DNA from: Robiginitomaculum sp.
GTDB lineage: Bacteria; Pseudomonadota; Alphaproteobacteria; Caulobacterales; Maricaulaceae
Reading direction: 5' to 3'
Length of the DNA: 64,000 bases
NCBI GenBank assembly: GCA_021776615.1
Contig: JAJFFO010000002.1
Location: 117,457-181,456, forward strand
The position numbers were made by a program, and so were the translations under genes. Positions 29,032-39,922 of this stretch are shown piece after piece (positions within the stretch are counted from its first letter, which is position 1; the number at the start of each line of letters is the position of its first letter). The notes below the pieces were generated by a model. That model was not told the origin of the DNA, searched no databases, and saw only the letters and a list, made by a program, of their open reading frames with translations.

Positions 29032-30569
29032 TGATTGAAATTCTACCGGGCAATTCAGGGCATCAGGCGTGGAAGGCGGTCAGTGCCGGTGCACGTGTCA
29101 GCCTACCTGAAACGGTATGGTCAGACGTGCAAAGGTCGGCGGCCTCCATAGAAAAAGCTCTGGCAGGCGGCAAAACCGTTTATGGGGTGAATACCGGGTT
29201 TGGCAAATTGGCGAATACGCGCATTGCCGCGCAAGACCTTGGCGATTTGCAACGGCGCATTGTGCTGTCCCATTGCGCCGGTATTGGTTCCGCTTTGCCC
29301 AAAAGAATTGTCCGGCTGGTTTTGGCGATGAAGGCCGCCAGCCTTGCACGCGGCTATTCCGGCGTACAAGAGGCCACCATCAAGTTGTTGCTGGCCATGC
29401 TGAACCGTGACGTGTTGCCGGTGATTCCGGGGCAGGGTTCGGTCGGCGCGTCTGGCGATCTGGCTCCCTTGGCGCATATGGCGGCGGTACTTATCGGCGA
29501 AGGCGAAGCATATTTTGAGGGCACTCGCATGCCCGGCCTGGCCGCTTTGCAAAAGGCCGGACTGGCACCATTAGCCTTGCAAGCGAAAGAGGGACTGGCG
29601 CTGCTTAACGGCACCCAGGTTTCCACCTCATTGGCGCTGGATGCGCTGTATAGCGCCGAGAAAGTGTTTCAGGCGGCAATGGTGGCGGGCGCATTAAGTC
29701 TGGAGGCGGTGCGCGGTTCTCACACGCCGTTTGATGATCGCATTCACGCCGTACGCGGACAGGTCGGTCAAATTGTCGTGGCAAAAAGCTATCGTGCTTT
29801 GCTCAGCGGGAGTGCTATCATGCAATCTCATGTGGATTGCGAAAAGGTGCAGGACCCGTATTGCTTGCGCTGTCAGCCACAGGTGATGGGCGCGGTGCTG
29901 GATGTGTTGCAATATGTCAGCAATACCCTTGGCTGTGAGGCCAATGGGGTGACCGATAACCCACTTATTTTTGCGCAAACGGATGACGCGTTGTCGGGCG
30001 GTAATTTCCATGCTGAACCGGTGGCTTTCGCCGCCGACCAGATGGCGCTGGGGATTTGCGAAACCGGTTCGATGTCGGAACGTCGCATAGCCATGTTGAC
30101 CGACCCGGCACTTTCCGGCCTGCCAGCGTTTTTAACGCCCAATCCCGGTCTGAATTCCGGCTTTATGATTGCCCAGGTGAGTGCCGCCGCTTTGGTTTCG
30201 GAAAACAAGCAAAAAGCTATGCCGGCGAGCGTTGATTCAATCCCCACATCCGCCAATCAGGAAGATCATGTTTCCATGGCCACCCATGGGGCACGGCGGT
30301 TATTGGGGATGGTGAAAAATGCCGCCAATATTGTGGCGATTGAGATGTTGGCCGCGGCGCAGGGGCTTGATTTACACAGCGCATCCGCACACCTGAGTTC
30401 CGCCCCTCTGGAAGCAGCGCGGGGGTGTATTCGCGCCGCCGTCCCAACGCTTGAGGACGACCGGATGATGGCCCCGGATATTACGGCGATCCGTAAATTG
30501 GTCAGCTCAGGTGCCTTTCTTGACATAGACAGCATTGCCCAGGCGCTTCCTGTCGTGTGTCAAAATTGA
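29028..30569 (+). CDS. hutH: Histidine ammonia-lyase
   Basis: 513 residues. It deaminates histidine to urocanate, the entry step of the pathway. The MIO cofactor forms from the Ala-Ser-Gly in [18 protein letters not shown] (near residue 143). Other signatures: [39 protein letters not shown] and [14 protein letters not shown]. The ATG at 29028 overlaps the hutI stop; a start five codons earlier is also open. It overlaps hutG by 13 bases. Confidence 0.97.
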   Translation: MMIEILPGNSGHQAWKAVSAGARVSLPETVWSDVQRSAASIEKALAGGKTVYGVNTGFGKLANTRIAAQDLGDLQRRIVLSHCAGIGSALPKRIVRLVLAMKAASLARGYSGVQEATIKLLLAMLNRDVLPVIPGQGSVGASGDLAPLAHMAAVLIGEGEAYFEGTRMPGLAALQKAGLAPLALQAKEGLALLNGTQVSTSLALDALYSAEKVFQAAMVAGALSLEAVRGSHTPFDDRIHAVRGQVGQIVVAKSYRALLSGSAIMQSHVDCEKVQDPYCLRCQPQVMGAVLDVLQYVSNTLGCEANGVTDNPLIFAQTDDALSGGNFHAEPVAFAADQMALGICETGSMSERRIAMLTDPALSGLPAFLTPNPGLNSGFMIAQVSAAALVSENKQKAMPASVDSIPTSANQEDHVSMATHGARRLLGMVKNAANIVAIEMLAAAQGLDLHSASAHLSSAPLEAARGCIRAAVPTLEDDRMMAPDITAIRKLVSSGAFLDIDSIAQALPVVCQN

Positions 30570-31378
30570 GCGATTTTCCAAAGGATATTGATCTATTTTC
30601 CCTAAGCGAAGGTGCCTCGCCTTTAATCCTCAACTTTCCGCATTCGGGCACCATAATGCCGCCATCCATGGCGCAAAATCTGACAGACTTGGCGGCTGAT
30701 CTACCAGATACCGATTGGCATGTGCCGCGGCTCTATGGTTTCGCCGAGGCGCTTGATGTGACCTGGGTCGAGGCCAAAATGTCTCGCTATATTATCGATC
30801 TCAACCGCGATCCTTCGGGGGCAACCTTATATCCGGGGCAGAATAGTACAGGGCTATGCCCGGTGCAGGCCTTTGAGGGACCTCCGATTTGGCGCGTTGG
30901 CACGGCGCCGGATAGCGAAGAAATTGAGCGCCGAACTCGGGCTTATTTCACCCCCTATCATCGCGCTCTGGCCGCCCAGATTGAACGGGTGAAAGCGCGC
31001 CATGGTTTTGCCGTGCTTTATGATTGCCATTCCATACGCGCCGCCATACCGCGATTGTTTGAAGGGCAATTGCCCACACTAAACCTTGGCACCAATAGCG
31101 GAAATTCTTGTGCCGCCGACCTTGAAACCTCGCTAAATACTATTTTGCAGAAAAGCGGTTTTGACCATGTGACCAATGGGCGTTTCAAGGGCGGATGGAT
31201 TACCCGTCATTATGGCCAACCGGAGCAAAACGTGCAGGCCATTCAGATGGAGATTGCCCAACACGCCTATATGGAAGAGCAAATGCCATGGGTATGGAAG
31301 GCTGAAAGTGCGCAAGTTTTGCAAGCCGCTTTGGCGCAGGTGCTTATGGCGGTGTTGGCATGGTCACCGCGCGAATAG
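30557..31378 (+). CDS. hutG: N-formylglutamate amidohydrolase
   Basis: 273 residues. It releases formate from N-formyl-glutamate, the last step, giving glutamate. NFGase family motifs: [51 protein letters not shown] with a metal-type Asp/His, and [16 protein letters not shown]. This is the zinc-type NFGase, not the arginase-like HutG of other bacteria. GTG start inside the end of hutH. It converges with the histidine kinase gene three bases downstream. Confidence 0.92.
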   Translation: MSKLSDFPKDIDLFSLSEGASPLILNFPHSGTIMPPSMAQNLTDLAADLPDTDWHVPRLYGFAEALDVTWVEAKMSRYIIDLNRDPSGATLYPGQNSTGLCPVQAFEGPPIWRVGTAPDSEEIERRTRAYFTPYHRALAAQIERVKARHGFAVLYDCHSIRAAIPRLFEGQLPTLNLGTNSGNSCAADLETSLNTILQKSGFDHVTNGRFKGGWITRHYGQPEQNVQAIQMEIAQHAYMEEQMPWVWKAESAQVLQAALAQVLMAVLAWSPRE

Positions 31379-31381
31379 TGC

Positions 31382-33751
31382 TCAGGCGCGTTTTTTTGTC
31401 GCGGCTTTTGCCATGCGGGGTTTTTTCAGCGATTTAAACACTTCGGCATACAGCAAACGTTGGTCAATGGGCTTTGGCAAATAGCTGTCGACGCCCATAG
31501 CAACATACCGTTCACGGTCGCCACTCATGGCATCAGCGGTGACGGCAATGACCGGGATGTCTTGCCATTGTTCTTCGCTGTCGCGAATGTGGCGTATCGT
31601 CTCTGGCCCGTTCATTACCGGCATGTGCATATCCAATAATACCAGGTCGAAGTTTTGGTTGCGCAAGTGCTGTAGAGCAATTTCGCCGTTTTCCGCATCA
31701 ACCAAAGTGGCGCCAGTTGCTCCCATAAGCATGCGTATCACCTTGCGGTTGGTTGCATTGTCATCGACGATCAAGATCGTGCGGTCAGAAAGATCGGATG
31801 CTTCTCGGCTTGTTGGCAGTTTCGATACTATTTTAGATTTAGCCGTGGGTTTGGCAATATCTGCGGTAAAAGTGAAAGTGAAAATTGAGCCTTTGCCAAC
31901 CGTGCTTTTCACTTCAATATCGCCATCCATCATTTGGGCTAATTGATGCGAAATTGAAAGCCCCAGGCCAGTGCCGCCAAATTTTCTTGAAATTGAGCTA
32001 TCAGCTTGAACAAATGAGGAAAAAACCTGCGCACATGTTTTCTCATCCATGCCAATGCCGGTGTCGGTAATCCGGGTTACGACCTTGCATGTTTTGGCAT
32101 TTTTATTGGTCGCGAAAACATCAATGCTGACCTTGCCATTTGCCGTGAACTTTAAGGCATTAGAGGTCAAATTGGCGAGGCATTGACGCACACGTACGGA
32201 ATCAAAAACTAGCTGCTTTGGAATATCCGGTTGGACACGATAGGTAAAATCAATACCCTTTTCCTGTGCCTGGTTCGCGAACAGTTTGTGCGTTTGCTCA
32301 ACTAATTGCGTGATGTTGTCGGCGCTTTTGGAAAGTTGCATTTGAGCGGCGTTGATTTTGGAGAGATCCAATACATCATTTAGAATAGTCATCAGCATAT
32401 CGCCGCTTTCGACAATCGTCTCCACCATGTCGGTTTCCGCTTCGTCCAGACGGCCGCTATTAAGAGCTTGCGCCATGCCGAGTATACCGTTGAGCGGTGT
32501 GCGAATTTCATGGCTCATGGTGGCGAGAAATTCGCTTTTTGCCGCACTGGCTTTTTCAGCCTGTTGTTGCGCTTCTTCCAATTGTTGTTGCTGCGCCACG
32601 ATTTCGGACAAATTCCGCGCGCAAAGCATAATCATGTCGCCCGCCGTGCTACAAAGCTTGACGCCAATAACAGAGATCGGAATGATCTTACCAGCCAAAG
32701 TGCAGGAAAGTGTGTCCGAGCGTGCCATACCGTTGGCAAGAATTTCATGAAAGAAAGACTTTAGTTTTGGAATTTCATGAGGATGGAAATCGAAGGCTGT
32801 GTGTCGGGTGAGCTCTTCTTCTGACATTTCAAACATGGCCTGTGTAGCCGGGTTGCTATCAATAATCTTTGTAGTCTCAGGGGCGACCATGATGATGGCA
32901 TCTGGTGATGCGTTTAATATCGCTTTCCATTGCGCCTCTGATTGGTGGGCAAATTTAGCTTGCTCCATTGCGCTGTCCATAGCCGACTCAGTGGCATTTA
33001 AAAGCGCGTTCAATGCCGTTGATGCCTCGCCAATTTCGCCGCCTATAGATTCATCGGCACGATAAAAAGATTTCTGACCAGGGGTTTGTGCCGCTTTTTT
33101 CAGGGCCACAATGAAGGATTGAATTGGGGCGATGGTAGAGCGATAAACCAAGAAAATCAGGGTGCCGGATATGATTAAGGCTAATGTGGTCATTAAAGCC
33201 ACGGTAAAACCCATGATATTGTTCATCTTCAGGTTTTGTTTTTCGAGTCTGAGAAATGCTGCTAAATGATTTTCTTTGTGTTGTTCCGCTCTGGCATGCA
33301 ATTGCCCAGATGTGTCGCTCACTTTTTTCATGGCCGCGTCACCAGCCTTTCGATCATCTCGAATGTAGTGGTCAACGGCGAGCATTGAACCCTCAGTAAT
33401 GATTAAAGAGCTTTCAACAACAAAATTCTTGAGACCCCGATCTTCAAGCGTTGCGCTGATGTTTTCCAACTCAAGTTTGGCGAAAAGAAAAGCATCCAAT
33501 GACGCGTCTGAGAGCGAATTGGACATCGCGGCGCTGCGAAAGATCAGATCATGTACCGCCTCGCTTAGGGCGATCGTACGTTGATACTGTGAACGCAATT
33601 GCTGTTGGTCATGAATGGAATTGCGGGTCGCGTTAGACACAAACAATGCCGCAGAACATATTGTCAGCGTTGAGAAAGCGAACGCCACCATAATAACGGA
33701 GAAATTCCATTTTAGTGTACGGCGAAATAATCGCACTGGACCCCGTTCCAT
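31382..33751 (-). CDS. Hybrid sensor histidine kinase
   Basis: 789 residues from ATG 33751, preceded by GGGGG; a TTG four codons earlier is weaker. Membrane segment at about 15-38, a helical periplasmic sensor of about 140 residues, and a second segment at about 180-205 (MGFTVALMTTLALIISGTLIF). Then a HAMP-like helix, a PAS domain (about 270-385), HisKA with EFLATMSHEIRTPLNGILGM, and HATPase with NLTSNALKF, DTGIGM and FGGTGLGLSIS. A C-terminal receiver has ILIVDDNATNRK, LVLLDMHMPVMNG with the phospho-Asp, and YLPKPI. No Hpt or output domain, so a separate phosphotransfer partner is expected. It lies inside the hut cluster on the opposite strand. Confidence 0.92.
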   Translation of the reverse strand: MERGPVRLFRRTLKWNFSVIMVAFAFSTLTICSAALFVSNATRNSIHDQQQLRSQYQRTIALSEAVHDLIFRSAAMSNSLSDASLDAFLFAKLELENISATLEDRGLKNFVVESSLIITEGSMLAVDHYIRDDRKAGDAAMKKVSDTSGQLHARAEQHKENHLAAFLRLEKQNLKMNNIMGFTVALMTTLALIISGTLIFLVYRSTIAPIQSFIVALKKAAQTPGQKSFYRADESIGGEIGEASTALNALLNATESAMDSAMEQAKFAHQSEAQWKAILNASPDAIIMVAPETTKIIDSNPATQAMFEMSEEELTRHTAFDFHPHEIPKLKSFFHEILANGMARSDTLSCTLAGKIIPISVIGVKLCSTAGDMIMLCARNLSEIVAQQQQLEEAQQQAEKASAAKSEFLATMSHEIRTPLNGILGMAQALNSGRLDEAETDMVETIVESGDMLMTILNDVLDLSKINAAQMQLSKSADNITQLVEQTHKLFANQAQEKGIDFTYRVQPDIPKQLVFDSVRVRQCLANLTSNALKFTANGKVSIDVFATNKNAKTCKVVTRITDTGIGMDEKTCAQVFSSFVQADSSISRKFGGTGLGLSISHQLAQMMDGDIEVKSTVGKGSIFTFTFTADIAKPTAKSKIVSKLPTSREASDLSDRTILIVDDNATNRKVIRMLMGATGATLVDAENGEIALQHLRNQNFDLVLLDMHMPVMNGPETIRHIRDSEEQWQDIPVIAVTADAMSGDRERYVAMGVDSYLPKPIDQRLLYAEVFKSLKKPRMAKAATKKRA

Positions 33752-33818
33752 ATTCGCCCCCAAATATTATGCTGTCCTAAGACCCTTCGTTGTAGCGATG
33801 CTTCCTTAAATTCGCGTA

Positions 33819-33853
33819 AACCTATAGTTTTAAACGATTATCTCCCATAGGTT
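33819..33853. repeat. Short inverted repeat in the kinase/hutU gap
   Basis: AACCTAT (33819-33825) and ATAGGTT (33847-33853) are perfectly complementary. It is 68 bases upstream of the kinase start, in the 325-base gap between kinase and hutU that otherwise holds no gene. It may be an operator half-pair or a leader hairpin. Confidence 0.3.
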
Positions 33854-33989
33854 GCAGGAAGACATTTCGCCCAAACGGTGTATTAGGCCGGCCAATGTGC
33901 AGTGCTGTAGGGAGGGCTTTCTTTACCAGCCGCAACAAGCCATAGCGATATATTGGGGATTGCGTGCCACGCCACCATTAGCTTTTGAT

Positions 33990-34010
33990 TTAGCGCCGAC
34001 GACGCGCTAA
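33990..34010. promoter_or_regulatory. Candidate operator upstream of hutU
   Basis: TTAGCGC and GCGCTAA form a perfect 7-bp dyad around CGACGAC, 67 bases before the hutU start. Position and symmetry fit a repressor or activator site; the same dyad is not seen before hutI. Confidence 0.4.
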
Positions 34011-34076
34011 GAGGTTTGCCAGCGTGGGCTGTGTATCAGGCTGCACCAAGTTTGAAACCGAAAATGGAATGTCAGG

Positions 34077-35732
34077 ATGAATAAGAGATTTGATAATTCG
34101 CGCCATATTGAAGCGCCAACCGGACCGGTTTTAAGCACTAAAAGCTGGTTGACCGAAGCGCCGCTGCGTATGTTGATGAATAATCTCCATCCAATGGTAG
34201 CCGAAAATCCGCATGATTTGGTGGTTTATGGCGGCATTGGCCGGGCGGCCCGCGATTGGCAAAGCTATGATCGCATTGTTGCCGCCCTTCGCGAGCTCGA
34301 AGACGATGAGACTTTACTGGTGCAGTCCGGCAAGCCGGTAGGGGTTTTTCGCACCCATAAGGACGCACCGAGGGTGTTGATCGCCAATTCCAATCTTGTC
34401 GGAAAATGGGCGAATTGGGAACATTTTCATAAACTCGACCGGGAAGGGTTGATGATGTACGGGCAGATGACTGCCGGGTCGTGGATCTATATCGGCAGTC
34501 AGGGGATCGTGCAGGGCACCTATGAGACGTTTGTGGAAATGGGGCGGCAGCATTATGGCGGCAATCTTAACGGCAAATGGATACTTACCGGCGGGCTAGG
34601 CGGTATGGGCGGCGCGCAGCCCTTGGCGGCGACCATGGCCGGGGCAAACATGTTGGCGGTAGAGTGCCAGCCTTCGCGTATCGAAATGCGTCTTTCGACC
34701 GGCTATTTAGACAAGAGCACCGATAATCTTGATGAAGCACTGGAGATCGTCAAAACCAGCAAGACGCCGGTTTCGGTTGGTCTGCTCGGTAATGCGGCGG
34801 ATGTGTTTCCGGAATTGGTGCGCCGCAATGAGCGTCCCGATGCGGTCACGGACCAAACGTCAGCCCACGATCCATTAAACGGCTATTTGCCTAAAAATTG
34901 GACATTGGCGGAATGGGAAGAACGCCGCGTGTCCGACCCGCGCCGGGTAGAGCGCGAAGCCTCGGCCAGCATGCGCGAACAAGTGGAAGCGATGTTGGCG
35001 TTTCACGAAATGGGCATTCCGACCTTTGATTATGGCAATAATATTCGCCAGGTCGCCCTTGATGAAGGCTGTGAAAATGCTTTTGATTTCAAAGGCTTTG
35101 TGCCGAATTATATTCGACCACTATTTTGTCGCGGCGTTGGGCCGTTTCGCTGGGCCGCGCTTTCTGGCGATCCGGAAGACATTTATCGCACCGATGCTAA
35201 AGTCAAAGAATTGGTGCCCGATGACCCGCATTTGCATAATTGGTTGGATATGGCGCGCGAAAAAATTCAGTTTCAAGGCCTGCCAGCGCGCATATGCTGG
35301 GTTGGTTTGGGAACCCGCGACCGTTTGGGTGTGGCCTTCAATCAAATGGTCGCCAGTGGTGAGTTAAAGGCCCCGGTGGTGATTGGCCGTGACCATCTCG
35401 ATAGTGGTTCCGTGGCCAGCCCCAATCGCGAAACCGAGGGTATGAAAGACGGCTCTGACGCCGTGGCCGATTGGCCGCTTTTGAATGCGATGCTGGCAAC
35501 GGCATCAGGCGCCACATGGGTGTCATTGCACCATGGCGGCGGCGTCGGCATTGGTTATTCGCAACATTCCGGTCTGGTGGTCGTGTGCGATGGCACCAAA
35601 GAGGCCGAAGAGCGGGTAAAGCGGGTGTTATGGAATGATCCGGCCACCGGGGTTATGCGCCACGCCGATGCCGGTTATGACGAGGCCATTGATTGCGCCC
35701 GCGAATTTGGTCTGAATTTGCCAAGCATATAA
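34077..35732 (+). CDS. hutU: Urocanate hydratase
   Basis: 551 residues, normal length. It uses tightly bound NAD+ as an electrophile to hydrate urocanate to imidazolone-propionate. Family stretches: [65 protein letters not shown] (NAD site), [31 protein letters not shown], and [15 protein letters not shown]. It completes the pathway but is separated from hutIHG by the kinase gene and has its own 300-base upstream region. Convergent with kdsD. Confidence 0.98.
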   Translation: MNKRFDNSRHIEAPTGPVLSTKSWLTEAPLRMLMNNLHPMVAENPHDLVVYGGIGRAARDWQSYDRIVAALRELEDDETLLVQSGKPVGVFRTHKDAPRVLIANSNLVGKWANWEHFHKLDREGLMMYGQMTAGSWIYIGSQGIVQGTYETFVEMGRQHYGGNLNGKWILTGGLGGMGGAQPLAATMAGANMLAVECQPSRIEMRLSTGYLDKSTDNLDEALEIVKTSKTPVSVGLLGNAADVFPELVRRNERPDAVTDQTSAHDPLNGYLPKNWTLAEWEERRVSDPRRVEREASASMREQVEAMLAFHEMGIPTFDYGNNIRQVALDEGCENAFDFKGFVPNYIRPLFCRGVGPFRWAALSGDPEDIYRTDAKVKELVPDDPHLHNWLDMAREKIQFQGLPARICWVGLGTRDRLGVAFNQMVASGELKAPVVIGRDHLDSGSVASPNRETEGMKDGSDAVADWPLLNAMLATASGATWVSLHHGGGVGIGYSQHSGLVVVCDGTKEAEERVKRVLWNDPATGVMRHADAGYDEAIDCAREFGLNLPSI

Positions 35733-35736
35733 GCGC

Positions 35737-36702
35737 CTATAAATAACCTTCTTCGAGCAAGTCTTTCAAATGCATGGCGGCAATGGGCTTGCCGTCTTTG
35801 AGCACAAATACATTGGCAATGCGCTTGTGGGTCAGCTCAGCGATAATGTCGCTCATGCGGTCATCGAGGGCGGCGGTGAACGGGTTACGCGTCATCATTT
35901 TTTGTGCGGTTTTTTCGAAGAAATTATCGGATAATGCCCGGCGCAAATCCCCATCAGTAATCATGCCTGCCAATTTCCCGCCTTCGTCGACAATGGCGGC
36001 GCAGCCCATGCGGCCTTTGGAGATGGCGCTCAACACCTCCTGCGCGGGCGCTCCTAGGGCCACGATTGGTGGCGGGGTGTCGTGGTTTTGCAGCCAGTCG
36101 CTAACCTTTTGTAATTGCAGGCCGAGCTTGCCACCCGGATGCCGATCGCCAAAATCACCGGCGGAAAACCCGCGCTTTTGCATGACGCCGAGACACAAGG
36201 CATCGCCCAATGCCAAGGTCATGGCCATGGAGGTGGTGGGGACCAGCCCATTGGGGCAGGCTTCGGGGATGGCGGGCATGCTCAGCAGGACATTGGCGGC
36301 TTTTCCAAGAGTGGATTCGGGGCGACAGGTCATGGCAATGATCGGCACGTCGCGTTTTTGGCAAAACCGCAAGGCATCCACCAATTCGCGGCTTTCGCCA
36401 GAATTAGAAATGGCCAGTACTACCGAGCCAAGGGTGATCATCCCCAAATCACCATGGCTGGCTTCCGCCGGGTGTACGAAAAAGGATGGGGTGCCGGTTG
36501 AGGCAAAGGTTGCCGCAATTTTGCGGCCGATATGGCCAGATTTGCCAACCCCCAAAACCACGCAATGGCTCTGGCAGCGTAAAAGCATATCCACAGCAGT
36601 AGAAAACGCCGCCCCATCCAAATGATCACTAAGCGCGTTCAGCGCCGCCGCTTCGGCATTTATGACCGCTTTGGCGGCGTCCAATTGGCTTTGATGGTCC
36701 AT
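35737..36702 (-). CDS. kdsD: Arabinose-5-phosphate isomerase
   Basis: 321 residues. It makes D-arabinose 5-phosphate from ribulose 5-phosphate for KDO synthesis in lipopolysaccharide. N-terminal SIS domain (VVLGVGKSGHIGRKIAATFAS, THPAEASHGDLGMI-like, AISNSGESREL). Two C-terminal CBS domains at about 205-320 (ISKGRMGCAAIVDEGGKLAG, MTRNPFTAALDDRMSDI). Full length for KdsD/KpsF. It follows glmS after 43 bases on the same strand, giving a glmS-kdsD envelope-sugar unit. Confidence 0.93.
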   Translation of the reverse strand: MDHQSQLDAAKAVINAEAAALNALSDHLDGAAFSTAVDMLLRCQSHCVVLGVGKSGHIGRKIAATFASTGTPSFFVHPAEASHGDLGMITLGSVVLAISNSGESRELVDALRFCQKRDVPIIAMTCRPESTLGKAANVLLSMPAIPEACPNGLVPTTSMAMTLALGDALCLGVMQKRGFSAGDFGDRHPGGKLGLQLQKVSDWLQNHDTPPPIVALGAPAQEVLSAISKGRMGCAAIVDEGGKLAGMITDGDLRRALSDNFFEKTAQKMMTRNPFTAALDDRMSDIIAELTHKRIANVFVLKDGKPIAAMHLKDLLEEGYL

Positions 36703-36745
36703 AAATCTGCCTTACGCGTCGCGAGGTATTGGGACAAGGGGCGGG

Positions 36746-38569
36746 CTATTCAACGGTGACGGATTTGGCCAAATTGCGTGGCTGATCCAAATTGGTTCCC
36801 AGTTCAAGTGCGGTATAATAGGCCAGCAATTGCAAGGGTATAGCGCTAACAATTGGACCGGTTAAGCCCGGCAGATTGGGCAGAATAATGGTGTGTTCGG
36901 CGCGGGTATCAAAACTCTCGGCCCCGGCCTCGTCAGTAATGGCGATGACCTTAGCACCGCGCGCCGCCACTTCTTCCACATTGGACACGGTTTTTTCGAT
37001 CAACGGATCATTGGGCGCAATAACCACCACCGGCGTACCTTCTTCGATCAGCGCTATGGGGCCGTGTTTAAGCTCGCCGGCGGCATAACCCTCGGCGGCC
37101 AAATAGGTGATTTCTTTTAATTTCAGCGCGCCCTCAAGCGCCAACGGATAATAGCCCCCGCGGCCAAGAAATATGGTCTGCTTGGCTTTGGCCAAAATCG
37201 GCGCAATCGCCTGGCATTGGGCTTTGGTGGCCAGAGCCTTTTGCACCAATTCAGGTAATGCCTGCAAAGCGCGAATATGTTCTTGCGTTTCGGCCTCGCT
37301 TAACCGGCCACGCAAGGACGCGGTGCCAATGGCGGTCATCGCCAACACCGCCAGTTGGGCAGTAAAGGCTTTGGTCGACGCTACCCCGATTTCCGGGCCA
37401 GCCATCGTGCGCAAATTGGTTTTGGTTTCGCGGGCAATGGAGGATTCGGGCGTATTTAAAACGCCAATCGTGTCGACCTTCGCCCGATTGCAATAGCGCA
37501 TGGCCGCCAGCGTATCGGCGGTTTCGCCGGATTGAGAAATAAAGAGGGCCGCGCCGTTTTGCGGCAAAGCCGGGGTGCGGTAACGAAATTCGGAGGCGAT
37601 ATCAGTTTCCACATGCACGCCGGCCAATGCCTCAAACCAGTATTTACCAACCGAGGCCGCATAAAAGGCAGTGCCGCAGGCAATGGCGATAAGGCGGTCG
37701 GCATTCTTAAGCAATGGCGCGGTTTCACCAAGCGCTGGTAAGTCAGTTTCCGGGTCAATATAGGCGGCCATGGTACGCGCCAACGCTTCCGGCTGTTCAT
37801 GGATTTCTTTCTCCATAAAATGCCGATAATTTCCTTTTTCGGCCATCACCGTGGATATGCTGGCGGTGAGAATTTCGCGATTGACCGAAGCGCCTTCTTC
37901 ATCGCGAACGCGCACTGAATCTATTTCGACGACGGCGCTATCGCCTTCTTCGAGATACAGCACCCGCTTGGTAAAGGGCGCGAGGGCAAAGGCGTCGGAG
38001 CCGACAAACATTTCGCCTTTACCAAAACCAACCACCAAAGGTGAGCCGTGGCGCGCCGCATAGAGGGTTTGGTTGGCTTCGCCAACCAATGCCGCCACTG
38101 CATAGGCACCTTCGAGCCGCTCCACCGCGGCCAGAAAGGCATCTTCCCCGCTTAGTCCCTCGTCCATATTGTCCTGAATTAAATGGGCGATGACTTCGGT
38201 GTCGGTTTCGGTGGCAAAAACCCGGCCCTTATTGGCCATTTCCTGACGCAAGGATTTGAAATTCTCGATAATACCATTGTGAACAATGGCAACATTACCG
38301 GCTTGATGCGGGTGGGCGTTTTGCTCATTAGGGCGTCCGTGGGTGGCCCATCTGGTGTGGGCAATGCCGCAATTGCCATCAATGGGGGCACCATCAAGAA
38401 GGTTTTGTAAATTGAGGACTTTGCCCGGTGCGCGCCGCCGCACAATGCCGCGCCCATTGACGACCGCAATGCCGGCAGAATCATAACCGCGATATTCCAG
38501 CCGTCTCAGCCCCTCCATCAACCTTGTGCTGACAGGCTTGTCACTGACAATTCCAACGATTCCACACAT
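36746..38569 (-). CDS. glmS: Glutamine-fructose-6-phosphate aminotransferase
   Basis: 607 residues from ATG 38569, chosen because the glutaminase needs Cys directly after Met (MCGIVGIVSDK) and GGAG lies upstream; 25 more codons are open but would bury this Cys. It makes glucosamine 6-phosphate, which GlmU later uses. N-terminal Ntn glutaminase (RRLEYRGYDSAGIA, HTRWATHGRPNEQNAHPH) and two SIS domains (CGTAFYAASVGKYW, ISQSGETADTLAAM, LGRGGYYPLALEGALKLKEI). C-terminus DQPRNLAKSVTVE is the family end. Confidence 0.97.
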   Translation of the reverse strand: MCGIVGIVSDKPVSTRLMEGLRRLEYRGYDSAGIAVVNGRGIVRRRAPGKVLNLQNLLDGAPIDGNCGIAHTRWATHGRPNEQNAHPHQAGNVAIVHNGIIENFKSLRQEMANKGRVFATETDTEVIAHLIQDNMDEGLSGEDAFLAAVERLEGAYAVAALVGEANQTLYAARHGSPLVVGFGKGEMFVGSDAFALAPFTKRVLYLEEGDSAVVEIDSVRVRDEEGASVNREILTASISTVMAEKGNYRHFMEKEIHEQPEALARTMAAYIDPETDLPALGETAPLLKNADRLIAIACGTAFYAASVGKYWFEALAGVHVETDIASEFRYRTPALPQNGAALFISQSGETADTLAAMRYCNRAKVDTIGVLNTPESSIARETKTNLRTMAGPEIGVASTKAFTAQLAVLAMTAIGTASLRGRLSEAETQEHIRALQALPELVQKALATKAQCQAIAPILAKAKQTIFLGRGGYYPLALEGALKLKEITYLAAEGYAAGELKHGPIALIEEGTPVVVIAPNDPLIEKTVSNVEEVAARGAKVIAITDEAGAESFDTRAEHTIILPNLPGLTGPIVSAIPLQLLAYYTALELGTNLDQPRNLAKSVTVE

Positions 38570-38695
38570 ACTAATCTCCACAATGTGCAAGCCAGGGGCA
38601 CGAATTTGGGACGTTTCAACCAAATCCAGCAATTTTTGTACCACAAGTCGACAAAATTTAACAATAAGATACCGAGCTTTAGCGCATGATTTTGT

Positions 38696-39922
38696 TTAAA
38701 ATAGAGCGCGGCTTGCAAACCAGTATACACCCAGCAGGAAAACAACGCCACTTAATACCATTTGCGCGATTTTGGTTATATTGCCCCCGGCAAGTCTGCG
38801 CATAATTGTAAAAATGGCTAGCCAGCCGGCAATGACCGCCAATTGCCCTAGCTCCACGCCAATATTAAACCCCGCCAAGGCTGATAGGCGTTGTGATGGT
38901 GGTAATCCGGCCTCGCCCAAAACGCTGGCGAAGCCTGCACCATGGATAAGGCCAAAGGCCAAGGTCAAGGCCAGGGCCGCTTTAACGCCCATTTGGGCAC
39001 TGTTCACCAACCGGCCATAGCAAAATGTAAATATCGCCAGCCCCAGCCAGCCAAGCGGCGTAAGGGCCCGCGGCAATATGATGGCGATTGCGGCAAGCAG
39101 CACAAATAGAGCCGCAGTGGTGAGGCTGGCATTACGCCAGGGCCGACTGCCCGGCACTAACAAAATTTCCGCGCCAATGAAGGCGATGGAAAAACCGATC
39201 AGCGCTTCAATCGCCGCCCCTTGCGGGTGGATAAACCCCAAAGCAGCAAGGCTAAGAGTGACGCTATGGCCAATGGTGAAGCCGGTGACCAAAATCGCCA
39301 AATCCCTATGGCGGCGGGCTAGCAACACCAATGCGGTTACAAAAGCCAAATGGTCAAAGCCGTTTAGAATATGGGCAATACCAAGACGGATATAAATGGT
39401 GAAATTGCGCCAAAACCCTTGTTTTACGAGCTGCGCATCAACGTTGCTGGTATTAACGCCGACACTCATCACATGGCGGCGGTGGCTGTCGGTGAAAATA
39501 AACTCCCTTTGCTCGGGATCATTTTCGTTTTGGGCGATGTGAATATGGGTTGAGGCCAAATCGAAAAAAGCGTCATTGCGCACGGCCCATCCCAAATTGC
39601 TGAGTTCTGCGGCACAGTTATAATGGATTTGAATCTGCAAAGACCCGGCCATCGCGGGTAATGCCTCGGGCGCGGCGGCAGAGCATGGTGCGCCGTTTTG
39701 GCTGACATGCAAATGCGACGCCAAATGCTCGGCCAGTAACGCCTCTAAATCGCCTTCCGTCTCCCGCTCAGGGATAAGCAAGGTCGCTTGCACTTGATCC
39801 ATGCTGAAGACAAGGCTCACACTTTGGCCGTCTTGCGTCCAGCTGGAGAATGATCGACTGGCCGAGTGCGCGAAAGCGGTTTCGGCGGTTAGCCATAACA
39901 ATGCGATTAGCCACAGGCGCAT
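38696..39922 (-). CDS. HupE/UreJ_2 family membrane protein
   Basis: 408 residues. Signal peptide (about 1-18, ending TAFAHS), a periplasmic domain of some 170 residues, then six or seven membrane helices of the HupE/UreJ_2 family. Conserved family features: LGIAHILNGFDHLAFVTALV, GFTIGHSVTLSLAALG, EALIGFSIAFIGAEI and the His-containing FGLIHGAGFASVLGEAGL. Relatives are linked to nickel/cobalt or other metal handling, though transport is unproven. It shares TAATG stop-start overlap with the upstream PpiC gene, a pairing seen repeatedly in marine bacteria. Confidence 0.82.
   Translation of the reverse strand: MRLWLIALLWLTAETAFAHSASRSFSSWTQDGQSVSLVFSMDQVQATLLIPERETEGDLEALLAEHLASHLHVSQNGAPCSAAAPEALPAMAGSLQIQIHYNCAAELSNLGWAVRNDAFFDLASTHIHIAQNENDPEQREFIFTDSHRRHVMSVGVNTSNVDAQLVKQGFWRNFTIYIRLGIAHILNGFDHLAFVTALVLLARRHRDLAILVTGFTIGHSVTLSLAALGFIHPQGAAIEALIGFSIAFIGAEILLVPGSRPWRNASLTTAALFVLLAAIAIILPRALTPLGWLGLAIFTFCYGRLVNSAQMGVKAALALTLAFGLIHGAGFASVLGEAGLPPSQRLSALAGFNIGVELGQLAVIAGWLAIFTIMRRLAGGNITKIAQMVLSGVVFLLGVYWFASRALF

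Noticed and set aside
38570..38695. glmS ribozyme
   Set aside because: The leader is only about 75-125 bases and lacks the expected core; the ribozyme is essentially a Firmicutes feature.
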